Source: Erythrobacter colymbi
Lineage (GTDB): Bacteria > Pseudomonadota > Alphaproteobacteria > Sphingomonadales > Sphingomonadaceae
Length of the DNA stretch: 64,000 bases
Reading direction: 5' to 3'
NCBI RefSeq assembly: GCF_002155685.1
Contig: NZ_MUYK01000012.1
Coordinates: 22,159-86,158, forward strand
Below are positions 7,345 through 15,917 of the stretch, one piece after another; position 1 is the stretch's first letter, and the number at the start of each line of letters is the position of its first letter. The notes below the pieces were generated by a model. It had not been told where the DNA came from, did not search any database, and was given only the letters and a program-made list of their open reading frames with translations. Position numbers and translations under genes: made by a program.

Positions 7345-8296
7345 CTGGACCGAAACAGAGACATCAGGTTTGGAGCCAGGTTCGGAGCACCGCGTTCGCC
7401 TTGGTTTTGAACGCGAAACCGTCACTGTCGCACTCGAGCAGCTCGTCCCGCTCAAGATACTTCAGCAAGGCGTGCGGGAGAGCAAGAAATTCACTCAGAT
7501 CGTCAGTTCGATCAAGGCGATTGGGATCGTCGAGGCTCCTGCTGTTGCTCCCGATCCAAAGCATCCGGGGAAGTATTTCCTGCTCGACGGCCATCTACGG
7601 ATTGAAGCTATGCGCCAGCTCGCGATTCCGACAGTCGAGTGCCTCGTCGCAAATGACGATGAAACCTACACCTACAACAAACGCGTCAATCGCCTGCCAC
7701 CCGTGCAGGAGCACCGGATGATTGTGCGCGCGATTGAACGCGGTGTCACAGAAGCGGTCATCGCTGATGCGCTCGGTCTCGAAGTGCAGTCGATACGCGC
7801 ACGCTTCCGTCTCCTCGACGGCATCTGCGCTGAGGCCGCTGATGCGCTGAAGGACACCAATTGCTCAATGAAGGTATTCGATCTCCTGCGGCGCATGACC
7901 GCGTTCCGCCAGATTGAGGCTGCTGATCTGATGATCGGTCAGAACAACTTCTCCGTGATGTTTGCTCGTGCGCTACTAGCGGCGACACCGGATGAGCAGC
8001 TTGTTCCCGTCAGCAAGAAGGCGGGCAAGGCCGACGCGGCGGGACCAACCAGCCAGCAGATCACTCGCATGGAGCGAGAACTTGCCGCTTTGCAGACGCA
8101 GGTCAAATCGGTCGAGGAAAGCTATGGGATCGACAACCTCCACCTGACCTTTGCGCGAGGCTATCTCGGCAAACTCCTTGCCAATGCGCGCATAGTGCGT
8201 TGGCTCTCGCTGCACCGTCCAGAATATCTGACCGAGTTCCAGCGCATTGCGGAAATCGACAGTCTCGGCGGCTTACCCGCGCCCAGCGCTGAGTAA
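7337..8296 (+). CDS. ParB/RepB-like protein, second of a pair
   Basis: This 319-residue protein has a second, diverged ParB N-terminal domain: FTQIVSSIKAIGIVEAPAV, then FLLDGHLRIEAMRQL in place of the usual G-E-R-R box, and a helix-turn-helix around ITEAVIADALGLEVQSIRARF-like residues. The C-terminal part has a heptad-like segment (MERELAALQTQVKSVEE) suggesting a coiled coil. ATG at 7337 overlaps the previous gene by eight bases (ATGACTGA), which points to translational coupling. The D-G-H-L-R box in place of G-E-R-R is a notable difference from its neighbour, and suggests the pair has split functions. It is the last gene of the recombinase cassette. Confidence 0.82.
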   Translation: MTDWTETETSGLEPGSEHRVRLGFERETVTVALEQLVPLKILQQGVRESKKFTQIVSSIKAIGIVEAPAVAPDPKHPGKYFLLDGHLRIEAMRQLAIPTVECLVANDDETYTYNKRVNRLPPVQEHRMIVRAIERGVTEAVIADALGLEVQSIRARFRLLDGICAEAADALKDTNCSMKVFDLLRRMTAFRQIEAADLMIGQNNFSVMFARALLAATPDEQLVPVSKKAGKADAAGPTSQQITRMERELAALQTQVKSVEESYGIDNLHLTFARGYLGKLLANARIVRWLSLHRPEYLTEFQRIAEIDSLGGLPAPSAE

Positions 8297-8442
8297 TGTG
8301 ATGGGGACCCGGACCCGATAAGCGCGGGGACCATGGGAGACGCCGCACTGAGGGGCGGATCGAGCATGGAGGTGGGAATGGCGGCGAACCCGCAGGAAGC
8401 CCACCAGGTCGGCCGTCATAGGGACCGACCGATTTATGAGAG

Positions 8443-8474
8443 TGACGGGCGCGCCAGGGCATGCGCGCCCGTCA
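8443..8474. terminator. Strong hairpin after the recombinase/ParB cassette
   Basis: TGACGGGCGCG (8443-8453) pairs perfectly with CGCGCCCGTCA (8464-8474) around a 10-base loop. It lacks a T-tract but lies between two convergent units and probably blocks transcription from both sides. Confidence 0.5.
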
Positions 8475-8486
8475 TGGGATGGAGAA

Positions 8487-8516
8487 CACCGGCCCCGCCC
8501 GAGGGCGGAGCCGGTG
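8487..8516 (-). terminator. Hairpin terminator of the DUF736 gene
   Basis: CACCGG and CCGGTG (8487-8492 and 8511-8516) bracket a second stem CCGCCC/GGGCGG, giving a very stable hairpin eight bases after the DUF736 stop codon on the minus strand; TTCTC follows on that strand. Confidence 0.55.
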
Positions 8517-8523
8517 CGGCGGT

Positions 8524-8844
8524 TCAGGCCGGCGGATTCCAGATGATGACCTTCTTGGAGGGATCATCGCCCGGCGCGTTGGCGATATTGCCGTAGATCG
8601 TGCCGAACTCGGGTGCGGAGAGCGAAACCGAAACATATTCGGCGCCGGTGTTCTGCGAGAAGCGCTTCCAGCCTGCGCCCAGCTCGAAGCCGTTCTTGCG
8701 GCTGACGATGCGATAATCGGGCTCGGATTCCTTCGCCTTGCGGTTGTTGGGGATGATCGCGATCGGCGCGGAGACCGTCAGCGTCGCCAGCGTGCCCTCG
8801 AAGCTGTCGTCGGCCTTCACGGTCAGGTTAGCGATGGTAGCCAT
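8524..8844 (-). CDS. DUF736 family protein
   Basis: The 106-residue product matches DUF736: start MATIANLTVKADDSFEGTL, middle YRIVSRKNGFELGAGWKRFSQ, end YGNIANAPGDDPSKKVIIW. DUF736 proteins are small beta-rich proteins found almost only on alphaproteobacterial plasmids and ICEs, close to conjugation genes; their biochemical role is unknown. ATG at 8844 is preceded by AAGGAGA at good spacing. A second, diverged DUF736 gene lies at 59042-59374 inside the transfer operon, so the ICE has two. Its usual neighbour, the DUF2493 gene, is 7.3 kb away because cargo was inserted between them. Confidence 0.92.
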   Translation of the reverse strand: MATIANLTVKADDSFEGTLATLTVSAPIAIIPNNRKAKESEPDYRIVSRKNGFELGAGWKRFSQNTGAEYVSVSLSAPEFGTIYGNIANAPGDDPSKKVIIWNPPA

Positions 8845-9260
8845 GAAAATTCTCCTTCGATTGTCGGGGCCCATCCCCGATGGCGCCCACCAGAGGGTCC
8901 GGCTGCTGGCGTCACCGAGCGCAGCGCGCGAGGGCGAACCCCGCACGGGGTTGACGGCATGAGGCTGACGAGACCCGCAGACAGGCGCCAAGGAAGGGGT
9001 GGTTCACGCACGATCAGGAGCAGAGTCGGCAGCAAGCTCCCAGCGGAGGCCAGCGACTTCGGCACGCGCTTCAGTGGCCCCATGGACCAGGCTCATTCCC
9101 TTCACTCCAAGGCGCGAGCCTGCTCATCGCGGTCAGCCATGGGATCGACCGAGATGCACGCCAGACGAAACCTTCCAAGAGCGACGGCATGTTCAGATTC
9201 TGACGCATCATTGACTTTCGGGAGATTTATAATCATATCACCACCGTGAGAGGACGAGCC
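8845..9260. promoter_or_regulatory. 416-bp divergent intergenic region, DUF736 / Xre-RES
   Basis: No gene is seen. A small hairpin with stem AACCCC/GGGGTT lies at 8937-8952. A TATAAT box at 9228-9233, inside an AT-rich stretch (9220-9242), is the likely -10 of the toxin-antitoxin operon; the TTGACT at 9211 is only 11 bases away and so is not its -35. The TA operator is expected here. Confidence 0.5.
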
Positions 9261-9644
9261 ATGAACGTCAGCGAAGCCAAGGCGACCGACCGCAAGGATC
9301 TGACCGGTCCGGCACTCAGGACCTTTTTCCGCATTGCTGAAGCCTGGGGCCTCAAGGAGCAGGAACAGATGCGTCTGCTCGGGCTGGACAGTCGTTCGAC
9401 CTATCAATCCTGGAAGCGGGGCGCGATTGCCGCTCTCCCGAAGGATGCGCTCGAGCGGATTTCCTATGTCATGGGGATCTACAAAGGGCTTCACATCCTT
9501 TTGCCCAAAACTGCCGACGAATGGGTCCGCAAGCCGAACAAGGCGCGGGTATTTGGCGGCGCTTCGGCGCTCGATCGCATGATGTCGGGCAATGTCGCAG
9601 ACCTCTATGTCGTGCGGCAGTATGTCGATGGACAGCGCGGCTGA
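9261..9644 (+). CDS. Xre/MbcA/ParS-type antitoxin
   Basis: The 127-residue product is an antitoxin of the RES-associated type: an N-terminal helix-turn-helix (FFRIAEAWGLKEQEQMRLLGL then STYQSWKRG, about residues 20-55) and the C-terminal toxin-binding domain (LERISYVMGIYKGLHILLP, then MMSGNVADLYVVRQYVDGQ with the W/F-V-R-KPN segment before it). It would neutralise the downstream toxin and repress its own promoter. ATG at 9261 with GAGAGGA upstream is better than the in-frame GTG at 9246. The RES gene starts three bases after its stop. Confidence 0.9.
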   Translation: MNVSEAKATDRKDLTGPALRTFFRIAEAWGLKEQEQMRLLGLDSRSTYQSWKRGAIAALPKDALERISYVMGIYKGLHILLPKTADEWVRKPNKARVFGGASALDRMMSGNVADLYVVRQYVDGQRG

Positions 9645-9647
9645 TCC

Positions 9648-10331
9648 GTGAACATTCCTGTAACTCAGGTGCGGTGGCAGCCGTGCTACCGGATCATCCC
9701 GAGCCGTTTTCCCCCGATCGCGCTGTTTGAAGCGGTGGCCGATCCTGCCGATCTAAAGGCTGTTTTCCAGATCGAAGCGATGACCAACGACCGGCTTCGC
9801 GAGGAAGCGGGCGACCTCGCACTGGTGCCGCCTGAAGACCGCATATCCGGGCCGGGCACGTCCCCGATCATGGCGGCCTTTACCCATCTGAACCTTGAAG
9901 GCGACAGGTTCACCGATGGGAGCTACGGCGTGTTCTATGCCGGGCTCACACTCGCCACCGCGATTGCGGAAACGCGGCATCACAGGGCCAAATTCCTCGC
10001 GGCGACAGATGAACCCGCGCAGGAACTCGACATGCGCGTCTATGCCGTCGACCTTGACGCGCCGTTGCATGATATTCGCGGCGCCCGTGAGGCTCTGCCC
10101 GCGCTCTACCATCCCGATAGTTATGCTGTGTCTCAGGAGACGGCACGCCGCCTTCGGGACGAAGGCGCAAACGGTATCGTCTATGCGAGTGTCCGTGATG
10201 CAGGCGGCGAATGTGCAGCTGTATTTCGACCCCGGCTCCTGTCCAATTGCCGTCAGGAACGCCATCTCACCTATGTCTGGGACGGCAGCACCGTCAGCAC
10301 CGTTTATGAAAAGCGTATGTTGGACGGTTGA
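9648..10331 (+). CDS. RES-domain toxin (NAD+-degrading)
   Basis: The 227-residue product has RES features: an N-terminal CYRIIPSRFPPIALFEA segment carrying the conserved Arg, GVFYAGLTLATAIAE with the conserved Tyr and Glu (about residues 95-112), and Ser and Asn near SYAVSQETARRL and GANGIVYASVR. RES toxins of this group deplete NAD+ by phosphorolysis and stop growth when the antitoxin is lost. GTG at 9648 is the only sensible start. It is directly downstream of its antitoxin, as in known RES-Xre pairs. The pair may serve ICE maintenance or phage defence. Confidence 0.88.
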   Translation: MNIPVTQVRWQPCYRIIPSRFPPIALFEAVADPADLKAVFQIEAMTNDRLREEAGDLALVPPEDRISGPGTSPIMAAFTHLNLEGDRFTDGSYGVFYAGLTLATAIAETRHHRAKFLAATDEPAQELDMRVYAVDLDAPLHDIRGAREALPALYHPDSYAVSQETARRLRDEGANGIVYASVRDAGGECAAVFRPRLLSNCRQERHLTYVWDGSTVSTVYEKRMLDG

Positions 10332-10740
10332 TATTTCGATGGACCCGAAGCGACCGCTCTCGCGCTCGGTCCGGGCCGGCAGCTCACGAATTGCGATAAC
10401 TGGAAGCGGTCATTCGAGCGCAAAACCATCGACGGATGTCGACCCAGCTTAAGACGTTCCGACGCACAACCTGCTGCGTCAGATTAGGATAATACCAGCC
10501 ATTCCAACCAGTTTAACCCGTCGACGGCTGCCGCTAACATAGCTGACCTTCGAAGGTCCAAATCGGCTCTTTAAAATCTGCCGCACGCCCAGGTCTCGAA
10601 GCAGGGAGAGCGCCCTGACGCAAATTGGTCGTGCCTTCTTAGGCGAACAGTTTAGACGATCGGGCCTCGTCAGTGCCGTTCTTTTTCTTGCTCGGGAGAC
10701 GTCGAGTTCTGCTAAATCACCATGCGGCAACGAACAGGGA
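10332..10740. other. 409-bp gap with a 14-bp perfect palindrome
   Basis: No supported gene is present. GACCTTCGAAGGTC (10545-10558) is a perfect palindrome about 180 bases before the OLD-type gene, and a TTTAAAAT stretch follows it. It is a candidate operator for the defence operon that starts at 10741. The base composition is lower in GC than the flanking genes. Confidence 0.45.
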
Positions 10741-12585
10741 ATGGCGGAAATGAAAGTTAGGCGACTGACGATCTCGAACTTTCGAGGAGTCGCCCACGGC
10801 ACGATCCATCTTACGGGGCACACACTTCTTGTCGGTGGCAACAACATCGGCAAATCGACAGTATGCGAAGCCTTAGATCTCGTGCTCGGGCCCGAGCGGC
10901 TATACCGGCGACCTGTCGTCGACGAGCACGACTTCCATTGTGGCCGGTATCTCGATGCGGAGAAGAACCCGATCGAGATTCGCATCGAGGCAGTCCTCAC
11001 CGACTTGGCGCCTGAGGCCGAGCTGAAGTTCCATCGGCATTTGCGCCGTTGGGACACCACTACAGGCGATTTTGCCGATCAGGGCGAAACGGGCCCGCAG
11101 GATGGGGACGGCTCGCAAAAGGGCTGGGCGCTGCCGGTCGTCTTCATCGGCCGCTACGACAAGGCCGAGGACGATTTCATCGGCAACACGTTCTTCGACC
11201 ATCCCGTCGAGCCGCTCGAGGACGACGAGGCGGCGGAACTGGCGCTGGGCGCCGGGCGGCGATTGTTCGGCCGCGATCATAAGAGGCTCTGCGGCTTTGT
11301 TTTCCTCCGCACGCTTCGCACCGGATCGCGCGCGCTCAGTCTTCAACGCGGATCGCTGCTCGACACGGTCCTCCGCCTCGGCGGAACTGGCCTTGCCGAT
11401 ATGTGGCAGGATACGCTTGATCGGCTGCACGGGTTGACGCCGCCGATCGGCGAGGTGCCGCAGCTCAAGAAGATTCGCGCCGATATTCGGGATCGAATGG
11501 CGCGATTCGTCACCTTAGCCGCGGGAGACGACGCGACCGCGTTCTTCGCCTCCGATCTCACGCGGGAGAATCTGCGAGAGGTTGTTCGGCTGTTCATCGC
11601 CGCCGAGCCAATCGGGCATGGCGTGCCGTTTCCGCGGCTCGGCACAGGCTCGATCAATCTGCTCGTCTTCGCGCTTCTTACGGTCATCGCCGAGCTGAAA
11701 GAGAAGCAATCGGTCATCTTCGCGATGGAGGAGCCGGAGATCGCGTTGCCGCCGCATACCCAGCGGAGGGTTGGGAAATTCGTCCTCTCTGAAATGGGCC
11801 AAGCGATCGTGACATCGCATTCGCCCTACATCATCGAGCAGTTCGAGCCGCAGGACATCGTCATTCTGTCCCGAGGCGCCGAAGGCAATCTCGAAGGGGC
11901 TCCGATCGATCTCGGCGACTTCAAGACCAAAAGCTTTAAGACGGAACGCCGCCAGTTCGCCGAGGCGATCCTCGGTCGCGGGGTTCTCGTCGTCGAGGGC
12001 GCATCTGAGGCGGCATTGTTTCCCGAGGCGTCGGGCGTGCTTGAAAAGTCTATGGGCGCCGACGCCTACATGCATCTCGACTTCGCCGGTATCAGCTTAT
12101 TCAACGCCGATAGCGAGACTTCGGTCCCTAAATATGGCCCGGTGTTCAAAGCGCTGAACAAGCCTGCTTTCGCGTTCGTCGACACACCCAACAAGGTGCC
12201 TGACGCGGCAGCGGAGGCTAAGCTGGCGGACTATGTCGCACGCTGGCAATCGCCGACAAAGGGGATCGAGACCCTGCTCGTGTCGGAGACTGTGCCCGCC
12301 GTGCACCGTCGTTTCCTCGATGCCGCGATGGCGCGCGATGACTATCCCGGGCATTGCGGCCCATATGACCCGGCGCTCGACGACGCGGCCGCGACCACGC
12401 TTGCGACCGCGGTGCTCAAAGCCCGCAAGGGCGACGCTTATGGCTACACCGCATTGTTCATTCGGCAGTGTCAGACCGCGGACGAGCTGCCCAAGACCAT
12501 AAAGACCGTGCTGTTGGCCATTGATGCGGCGATGAAGCCGCCTGATCCGGATCTTGGCGACAAAGACGCCGGAGACCTCCTCTGA
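10741..12585 (+). CDS. OLD-family ATPase/Toprim nuclease (GajA-like)
   Basis: The 614-residue protein has the class 2 OLD layout. The N-terminal ABC-type ATPase has Walker A GGNNIGKST (about residues 32-40), a FAMEEPEIALPP Walker B-like box (about 327-338) and TSHSPYIIEQF as H-loop (about 358-368). The Toprim domain starts at GVLVVEGASEAALFP (about 417-431). Such proteins, when paired with a UvrD-like helicase, form Gabija-like anti-phage systems where the ATPase senses nucleotide depletion and the Toprim part nicks DNA. The second acidic Toprim motif is unclear: AFVDTPNK has one Asp where a D-x-D is usual. The next gene's coding frame begins at this gene's stop, so they are coupled. ATG at 10750 is an alternative start with AGGGA spacing. 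Confidence 0.87.
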   Translation: MAEMKVRRLTISNFRGVAHGTIHLTGHTLLVGGNNIGKSTVCEALDLVLGPERLYRRPVVDEHDFHCGRYLDAEKNPIEIRIEAVLTDLAPEAELKFHRHLRRWDTTTGDFADQGETGPQDGDGSQKGWALPVVFIGRYDKAEDDFIGNTFFDHPVEPLEDDEAAELALGAGRRLFGRDHKRLCGFVFLRTLRTGSRALSLQRGSLLDTVLRLGGTGLADMWQDTLDRLHGLTPPIGEVPQLKKIRADIRDRMARFVTLAAGDDATAFFASDLTRENLREVVRLFIAAEPIGHGVPFPRLGTGSINLLVFALLTVIAELKEKQSVIFAMEEPEIALPPHTQRRVGKFVLSEMGQAIVTSHSPYIIEQFEPQDIVILSRGAEGNLEGAPIDLGDFKTKSFKTERRQFAEAILGRGVLVVEGASEAALFPEASGVLEKSMGADAYMHLDFAGISLFNADSETSVPKYGPVFKALNKPAFAFVDTPNKVPDAAAEAKLADYVARWQSPTKGIETLLVSETVPAVHRRFLDAAMARDDYPGHCGPYDPALDDAAATTLATAVLKARKGDAYGYTALFIRQCQTADELPKTIKTVLLAIDAAMKPPDPDLGDKDAGDLL

Positions 12586-14291
12586 AGCTCGCGCTCGACC
12601 AGAAGCGGATGGATATCCTCGCGGCAGCCGGTCACCTTCTGGTGACGGGCGGGCCAGGCTCGGGAAAGACGACCATCGCTCTGCTCAAGGCCCAGAAGCG
12701 CATTCCGAATTTGAAGCCGGGGCAGGAAATCCTGTTCCTCAGCTTCTCGCGCGCCGCTGTTCGGCAGGTGCTCACTCGGTGCAAGGCCATATTGAGCTCC
12801 GACGAGCGTCGCCTGATCGAGGTGCAGACCTACCATTCGTTCTGCCTAGAGGCGCTCCGCACGCATGGTCGCCTGCTGAACGGATTGCAGGCGCGGATCA
12901 CCTATCCCGACCAGGAACGCATCGAGCGCGCTGAGTTCGATGGCGACTGGCCGGCGGAACTCGAGCGCCGCGCCTCGGAAGAAGGAGTCTTCGCGTTCGA
13001 CCAGTTCGCCGGCGCGGTGGCGACGGTCGTAGAGACGTGCGCGGCGGTCAGGGACCTTCTCGGCCGCAAATACCCGATGATCATTCTCGACGAGTTTCAA
13101 GACACCGACGACGACCAGTGGCGCATCGTGGCAGCGCTTGCCAATACGACGACGATCTTTTGCCTGGCGGACCCCGATCAGAGCATCTTCCAGTATGACC
13201 CCAAGGTGGATCCCCTGCGCCTCAAGAAGGCGTCCGACTTTCTGAAGCCGACTGTCGTCGATCTCGCCGGCGACAATCACCGCAGCCCCAACGGCGGCAT
13301 CCTGAAGTTCGCCGACGCGGTCCTGAGCAATGCCCCGCTGCCCTCGTCCTGCATGGAGGTGAAGCAGGTGGGATATCCGCCGGGCCAGTTCGAGCCCACC
13401 GTCCATGCGGCGGTGATTTGGATGTACGGCCAGCTCGCCAAGGCCAAGGTGGAGAATCCGACGATCGCGGTGCTTACGCGGAGCAACCAGGTGGTGGCGG
13501 AGATCTCGTCGCTGCTCGGCAAGGAGCACAGCTACAAGACGCAAAAGCTCAAGCCCGTCCCACATGAGGTCGTATGGGATGCCGAGCTGTCCGCGGCCGC
13601 GGCCGTCGTGCTCGCAGCTATGCTCGAATGGCCGCGGCTTAGCGTGGCGGAGGCGCAGGCCCAGACGCTTCGTCTCGTAGCGGCATATTACCGGCTCAAG
13701 GCAGCGACCGACGGCACCCAGGCCGCGAAGGACCTTGCGCGAAAATACGCGGAGGCCCTGAACGCCGTTCAGACCGCGGGGAAGATCAAGACAAAGGCGG
13801 CGCGCGAGATCGCGGACGCCGTCGCGAGCGGGATCGAGCTGGTCGGCGACCCTGTCGTCGATTGGCGTGCCGCGCTGCGGACCATGGCGAAGATCGCAGC
13901 GCTCACGGAGATTCAGCGACAGGTGCGCCTCGTTCGCCTGTTCCGCGCGACCGATGCGCTTGGCCAGGGACTGGCAGACTCCTGGGTCGCGAACGGCGCC
14001 TATGCGGGAGCGACGATCCTCGTCAAAAAGGTGCTCGATCAGGAGCGGCTTATCTCGACCGAGCAGGACCCGCAAGGCGTGCTCGTCATGAACATCCACA
14101 AATCGAAGGGAAAGGAGTTCGACGGGGTAGTGCTGGTCGAGGGCGCATTCAAATCCTTCTTTTTCGACGTGCGCCAGGAGAAGCCTCCTTTTCCGCAAGC
14201 GCGAAGGCTGCTGCGTGTGGCGATCACGCGCGCGAGATCGCGGGTTGCCATCGTTCGCCCAACGAAATGTGTTCCTTTGGTAGGCGGCTGA
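12582..14291 (+). CDS. UvrD-like helicase (GajB-like)
   Basis: All UvrD motifs are visible: Walker A GGPGSGKTT, IILDEFQDTDDDQW (motif II), DPDQSIFQYD (motif III), VMNIHKSKGKEFDGVVLV (motif V) and LLRVAITRARSR (motif VI). The Q-motif Gln (L-D-Q-K) lies upstream of the first ATG (12609), so the gene must start earlier. CTG at 12582 overlaps the stop of the OLD gene (CTGA) and has GGAG seven bases upstream, so I choose it; 12609 is the conservative alternative. The length (about 569) is near that of Gabija GajB. Together with the OLD gene it should form a nuclease-helicase defence complex. Confidence 0.87.
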   Translation: MKLALDQKRMDILAAAGHLLVTGGPGSGKTTIALLKAQKRIPNLKPGQEILFLSFSRAAVRQVLTRCKAILSSDERRLIEVQTYHSFCLEALRTHGRLLNGLQARITYPDQERIERAEFDGDWPAELERRASEEGVFAFDQFAGAVATVVETCAAVRDLLGRKYPMIILDEFQDTDDDQWRIVAALANTTTIFCLADPDQSIFQYDPKVDPLRLKKASDFLKPTVVDLAGDNHRSPNGGILKFADAVLSNAPLPSSCMEVKQVGYPPGQFEPTVHAAVIWMYGQLAKAKVENPTIAVLTRSNQVVAEISSLLGKEHSYKTQKLKPVPHEVVWDAELSAAAAVVLAAMLEWPRLSVAEAQAQTLRLVAAYYRLKAATDGTQAAKDLARKYAEALNAVQTAGKIKTKAAREIADAVASGIELVGDPVVDWRAALRTMAKIAALTEIQRQVRLVRLFRATDALGQGLADSWVANGAYAGATILVKKVLDQERLISTEQDPQGVLVMNIHKSKGKEFDGVVLVEGAFKSFFFDVRQEKPPFPQARRLLRVAITRARSRVAIVRPTKCVPLVGG

Positions 14292-14380
14292 TCTCAGCGT
14301 GCCTCCAGATATTGACGGACCTGATCGCTGCTCTATGCGGGTGCCAGCAGCAATTCGCGACCCCATCAGAGTAGGTTGCC

Positions 14381-15109
14381 ATGACTATGCGATGGATTGT
14401 CCCGTTCAAGGGGCGCAACAACACCGGCGTCTACAATCAGAATTTTGTCTGGAACGACGGCCATCTCTACGTGATGGACAATCACCGCGCCGCCGCCTGG
14501 TGCTGGGCGCAGCATGTCGATCCCGCGACAAGCCATGCGCTCGTGCACATCGATCGCCACAACGACACGCTGCAGTCCCAACTCGGCTCCTGGCTGAAAG
14601 CTCTACCGAATGGCATCCCCGCGACCATAGAAGCGTACCTCGCGGCGACCTATCCTATGGATTTCGGCGGCGACGGGATGCTCTTCCGCTGGGACAATTA
14701 TCTGTCCATCTATTTCGCGCTCTACGCCCGCGCCGTGAAACACGCCTATTTCGCGACGCATGGTGAGGGCGACAAGCCCAACCATGCCCATGTCACCCAA
14801 CTTGATCCGGTGGCACTTCTTGCCTTCCTGACCGGCGCGCTGAATCAAGTCCGGCTTCCCGTTGTCCTTAACATCGACCTCGATTATTTCTTCGGCCCGA
14901 CCCACGACGATGTCGCCGAGCGCATCCTCGACGATGTCTATTTCGACCAGGTGGCGAGCGCGATAGCCGCCCTCGACCGGGCCGGGACCTTCCGTGTCAT
15001 CACTATCGCACTCACCGCGACCGACGACCTGACCGCCGGCTGGGCGCCCGCCGAAGCGCTCGCGACGCGCCTCTGCAATGCGCTCGGCCGCAATTTCACC
15101 CTTCCTTGA
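14381..15109 (+). CDS. UPF0489 family protein (arginase-like fold)
   Basis: The 242-residue product has the UPF0489 signatures: HIDRHNDT (residues 56-63) and NIDLDYF (164-170), spaced metal-binding His/Asp clusters like those in the arginase/deacetylase fold. RWDNYLSIYFAL lies between them. The family has members that act on arginine in peptides, but most are uncharacterised. It follows the UvrD-like gene by 90 bases on the same strand and precedes the DUF2971 gene by 22 bases. Its place suggests that it is part of the same defence operon. The predicted metal-enzyme activity in a Gabija-like setting is not known to me. Confidence 0.8.
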   Translation: MTMRWIVPFKGRNNTGVYNQNFVWNDGHLYVMDNHRAAAWCWAQHVDPATSHALVHIDRHNDTLQSQLGSWLKALPNGIPATIEAYLAATYPMDFGGDGMLFRWDNYLSIYFALYARAVKHAYFATHGEGDKPNHAHVTQLDPVALLAFLTGALNQVRLPVVLNIDLDYFFGPTHDDVAERILDDVYFDQVASAIAALDRAGTFRVITIALTATDDLTAGWAPAEALATRLCNALGRNFTLP

Positions 15110-15131
15110 TCCTCGATCTTCCGGACCGCCC

Positions 15132-15917
15132 ATGTTCTACAAATTCGTCGGGGGCGACGAACCCGCGCTGCTCGACATCTTCGACAAGGCCGTCGAGAAT
15201 GGCTCGCTGAAATTCACCTCCGCGCTAGGCTTCAATGACCCCTTCGAGTTCAAATTCAACTCGATCGCACCTACCCGCGAGGCTTTCGACGCTTGGCATA
15301 AGACTTACGATCCCGGCCGTAGCGCCGATGAACTCGAGTATGGCTGGGCATCCTTCGTCGGTAAGAGCGCTGACTGGAATACGAATTTCGTGCCGAGGCA
15401 GAATTTGCTGCACCACCTCTATGTGCTCTGCCTCGCGCGTCGCTGGGATAGCCATTTGATGTGGGCTCATTACGCTTGCAATCATCAGGGTTACGCGCTC
15501 ATTTATCGACTCGAAATCGTGGCGACCGTCGAGGCGCTCGCCGATCACACTGCGACCGGCGACATCGATTATAGGACGCAGCTGCCAAGCCTTCGCTGGT
15601 TCCAGGTCACGCGCGAAGAGATGCTCGAGCCGGTGCTCTTCACCAAGTCGGAAGAATGGGCTTATGAGCGCGAATTTCGCCTGATCCTGTCGGGGCCGCC
15701 GAGTAAGCCTGCCCTCTACGAGAGGGTCGATCCCGATCTCGTCGCCGGGGTCATCTTGGGCACGCGCGCTCCGAAGACGGTGATCGACGCAGCGCTGGCG
15801 GTGCAGCGAAGGCGCCCGAATTTTATCGTCCGCAAGGTCACGTCGACATCCTGCTCCTATGCGCTTGACGCTTATGATGTCGACGCGAACAGCTGGAGAT
15901 ACGGGCACATGCTCTAG
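15132..15917 (+). CDS. DUF2971 domain-containing protein
   Basis: The 261-residue product fits DUF2971: start MFYKFVGGDEPALLDIF, then LKFTSALGFNDPFEFKF (about residues 26-42), and later LYVLCLARRWDSHLMWAHYACNHQGYALIY (about 99-128) and EWAYEREFRLIL (about 174-185). The L-x-x-FNDPFE, MW-x-HYA and W-x-YE-x-E-x-R boxes are the conserved core of the family. DUF2971 proteins are often seen beside defence genes, but have no proven reaction. ATG at 15132 fits the family start. It is the last gene of the OLD/UvrD/UPF0489 row. Nothing clear lies in the 257 bases after it. Confidence 0.85.
   Translation: MFYKFVGGDEPALLDIFDKAVENGSLKFTSALGFNDPFEFKFNSIAPTREAFDAWHKTYDPGRSADELEYGWASFVGKSADWNTNFVPRQNLLHHLYVLCLARRWDSHLMWAHYACNHQGYALIYRLEIVATVEALADHTATGDIDYRTQLPSLRWFQVTREEMLEPVLFTKSEEWAYEREFRLILSGPPSKPALYERVDPDLVAGVILGTRAPKTVIDAALAVQRRRPNFIVRKVTSTSCSYALDAYDVDANSWRYGHML

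Noticed and set aside
9211..9233. TTGACT...TATAAT as a full promoter for the Xre/RES pair
   Set aside because: The spacer is only 11 bases, too short for a sigma-70 promoter. Only the -10 box is kept.
10741..14291. Naming the OLD/UvrD pair plainly as Gabija gajA/gajB
   Set aside because: OLD and UvrD proteins occur in several systems, and the second Toprim acidic motif is unclear, so only 'Gabija-like' is supported.
12846..14366. 506-codon minus-strand frame opposite the UvrD gene
   Set aside because: It is Arg/His/Leu-rich in the way of antisense frames in GC-rich DNA; all helicase motifs are on the plus strand.
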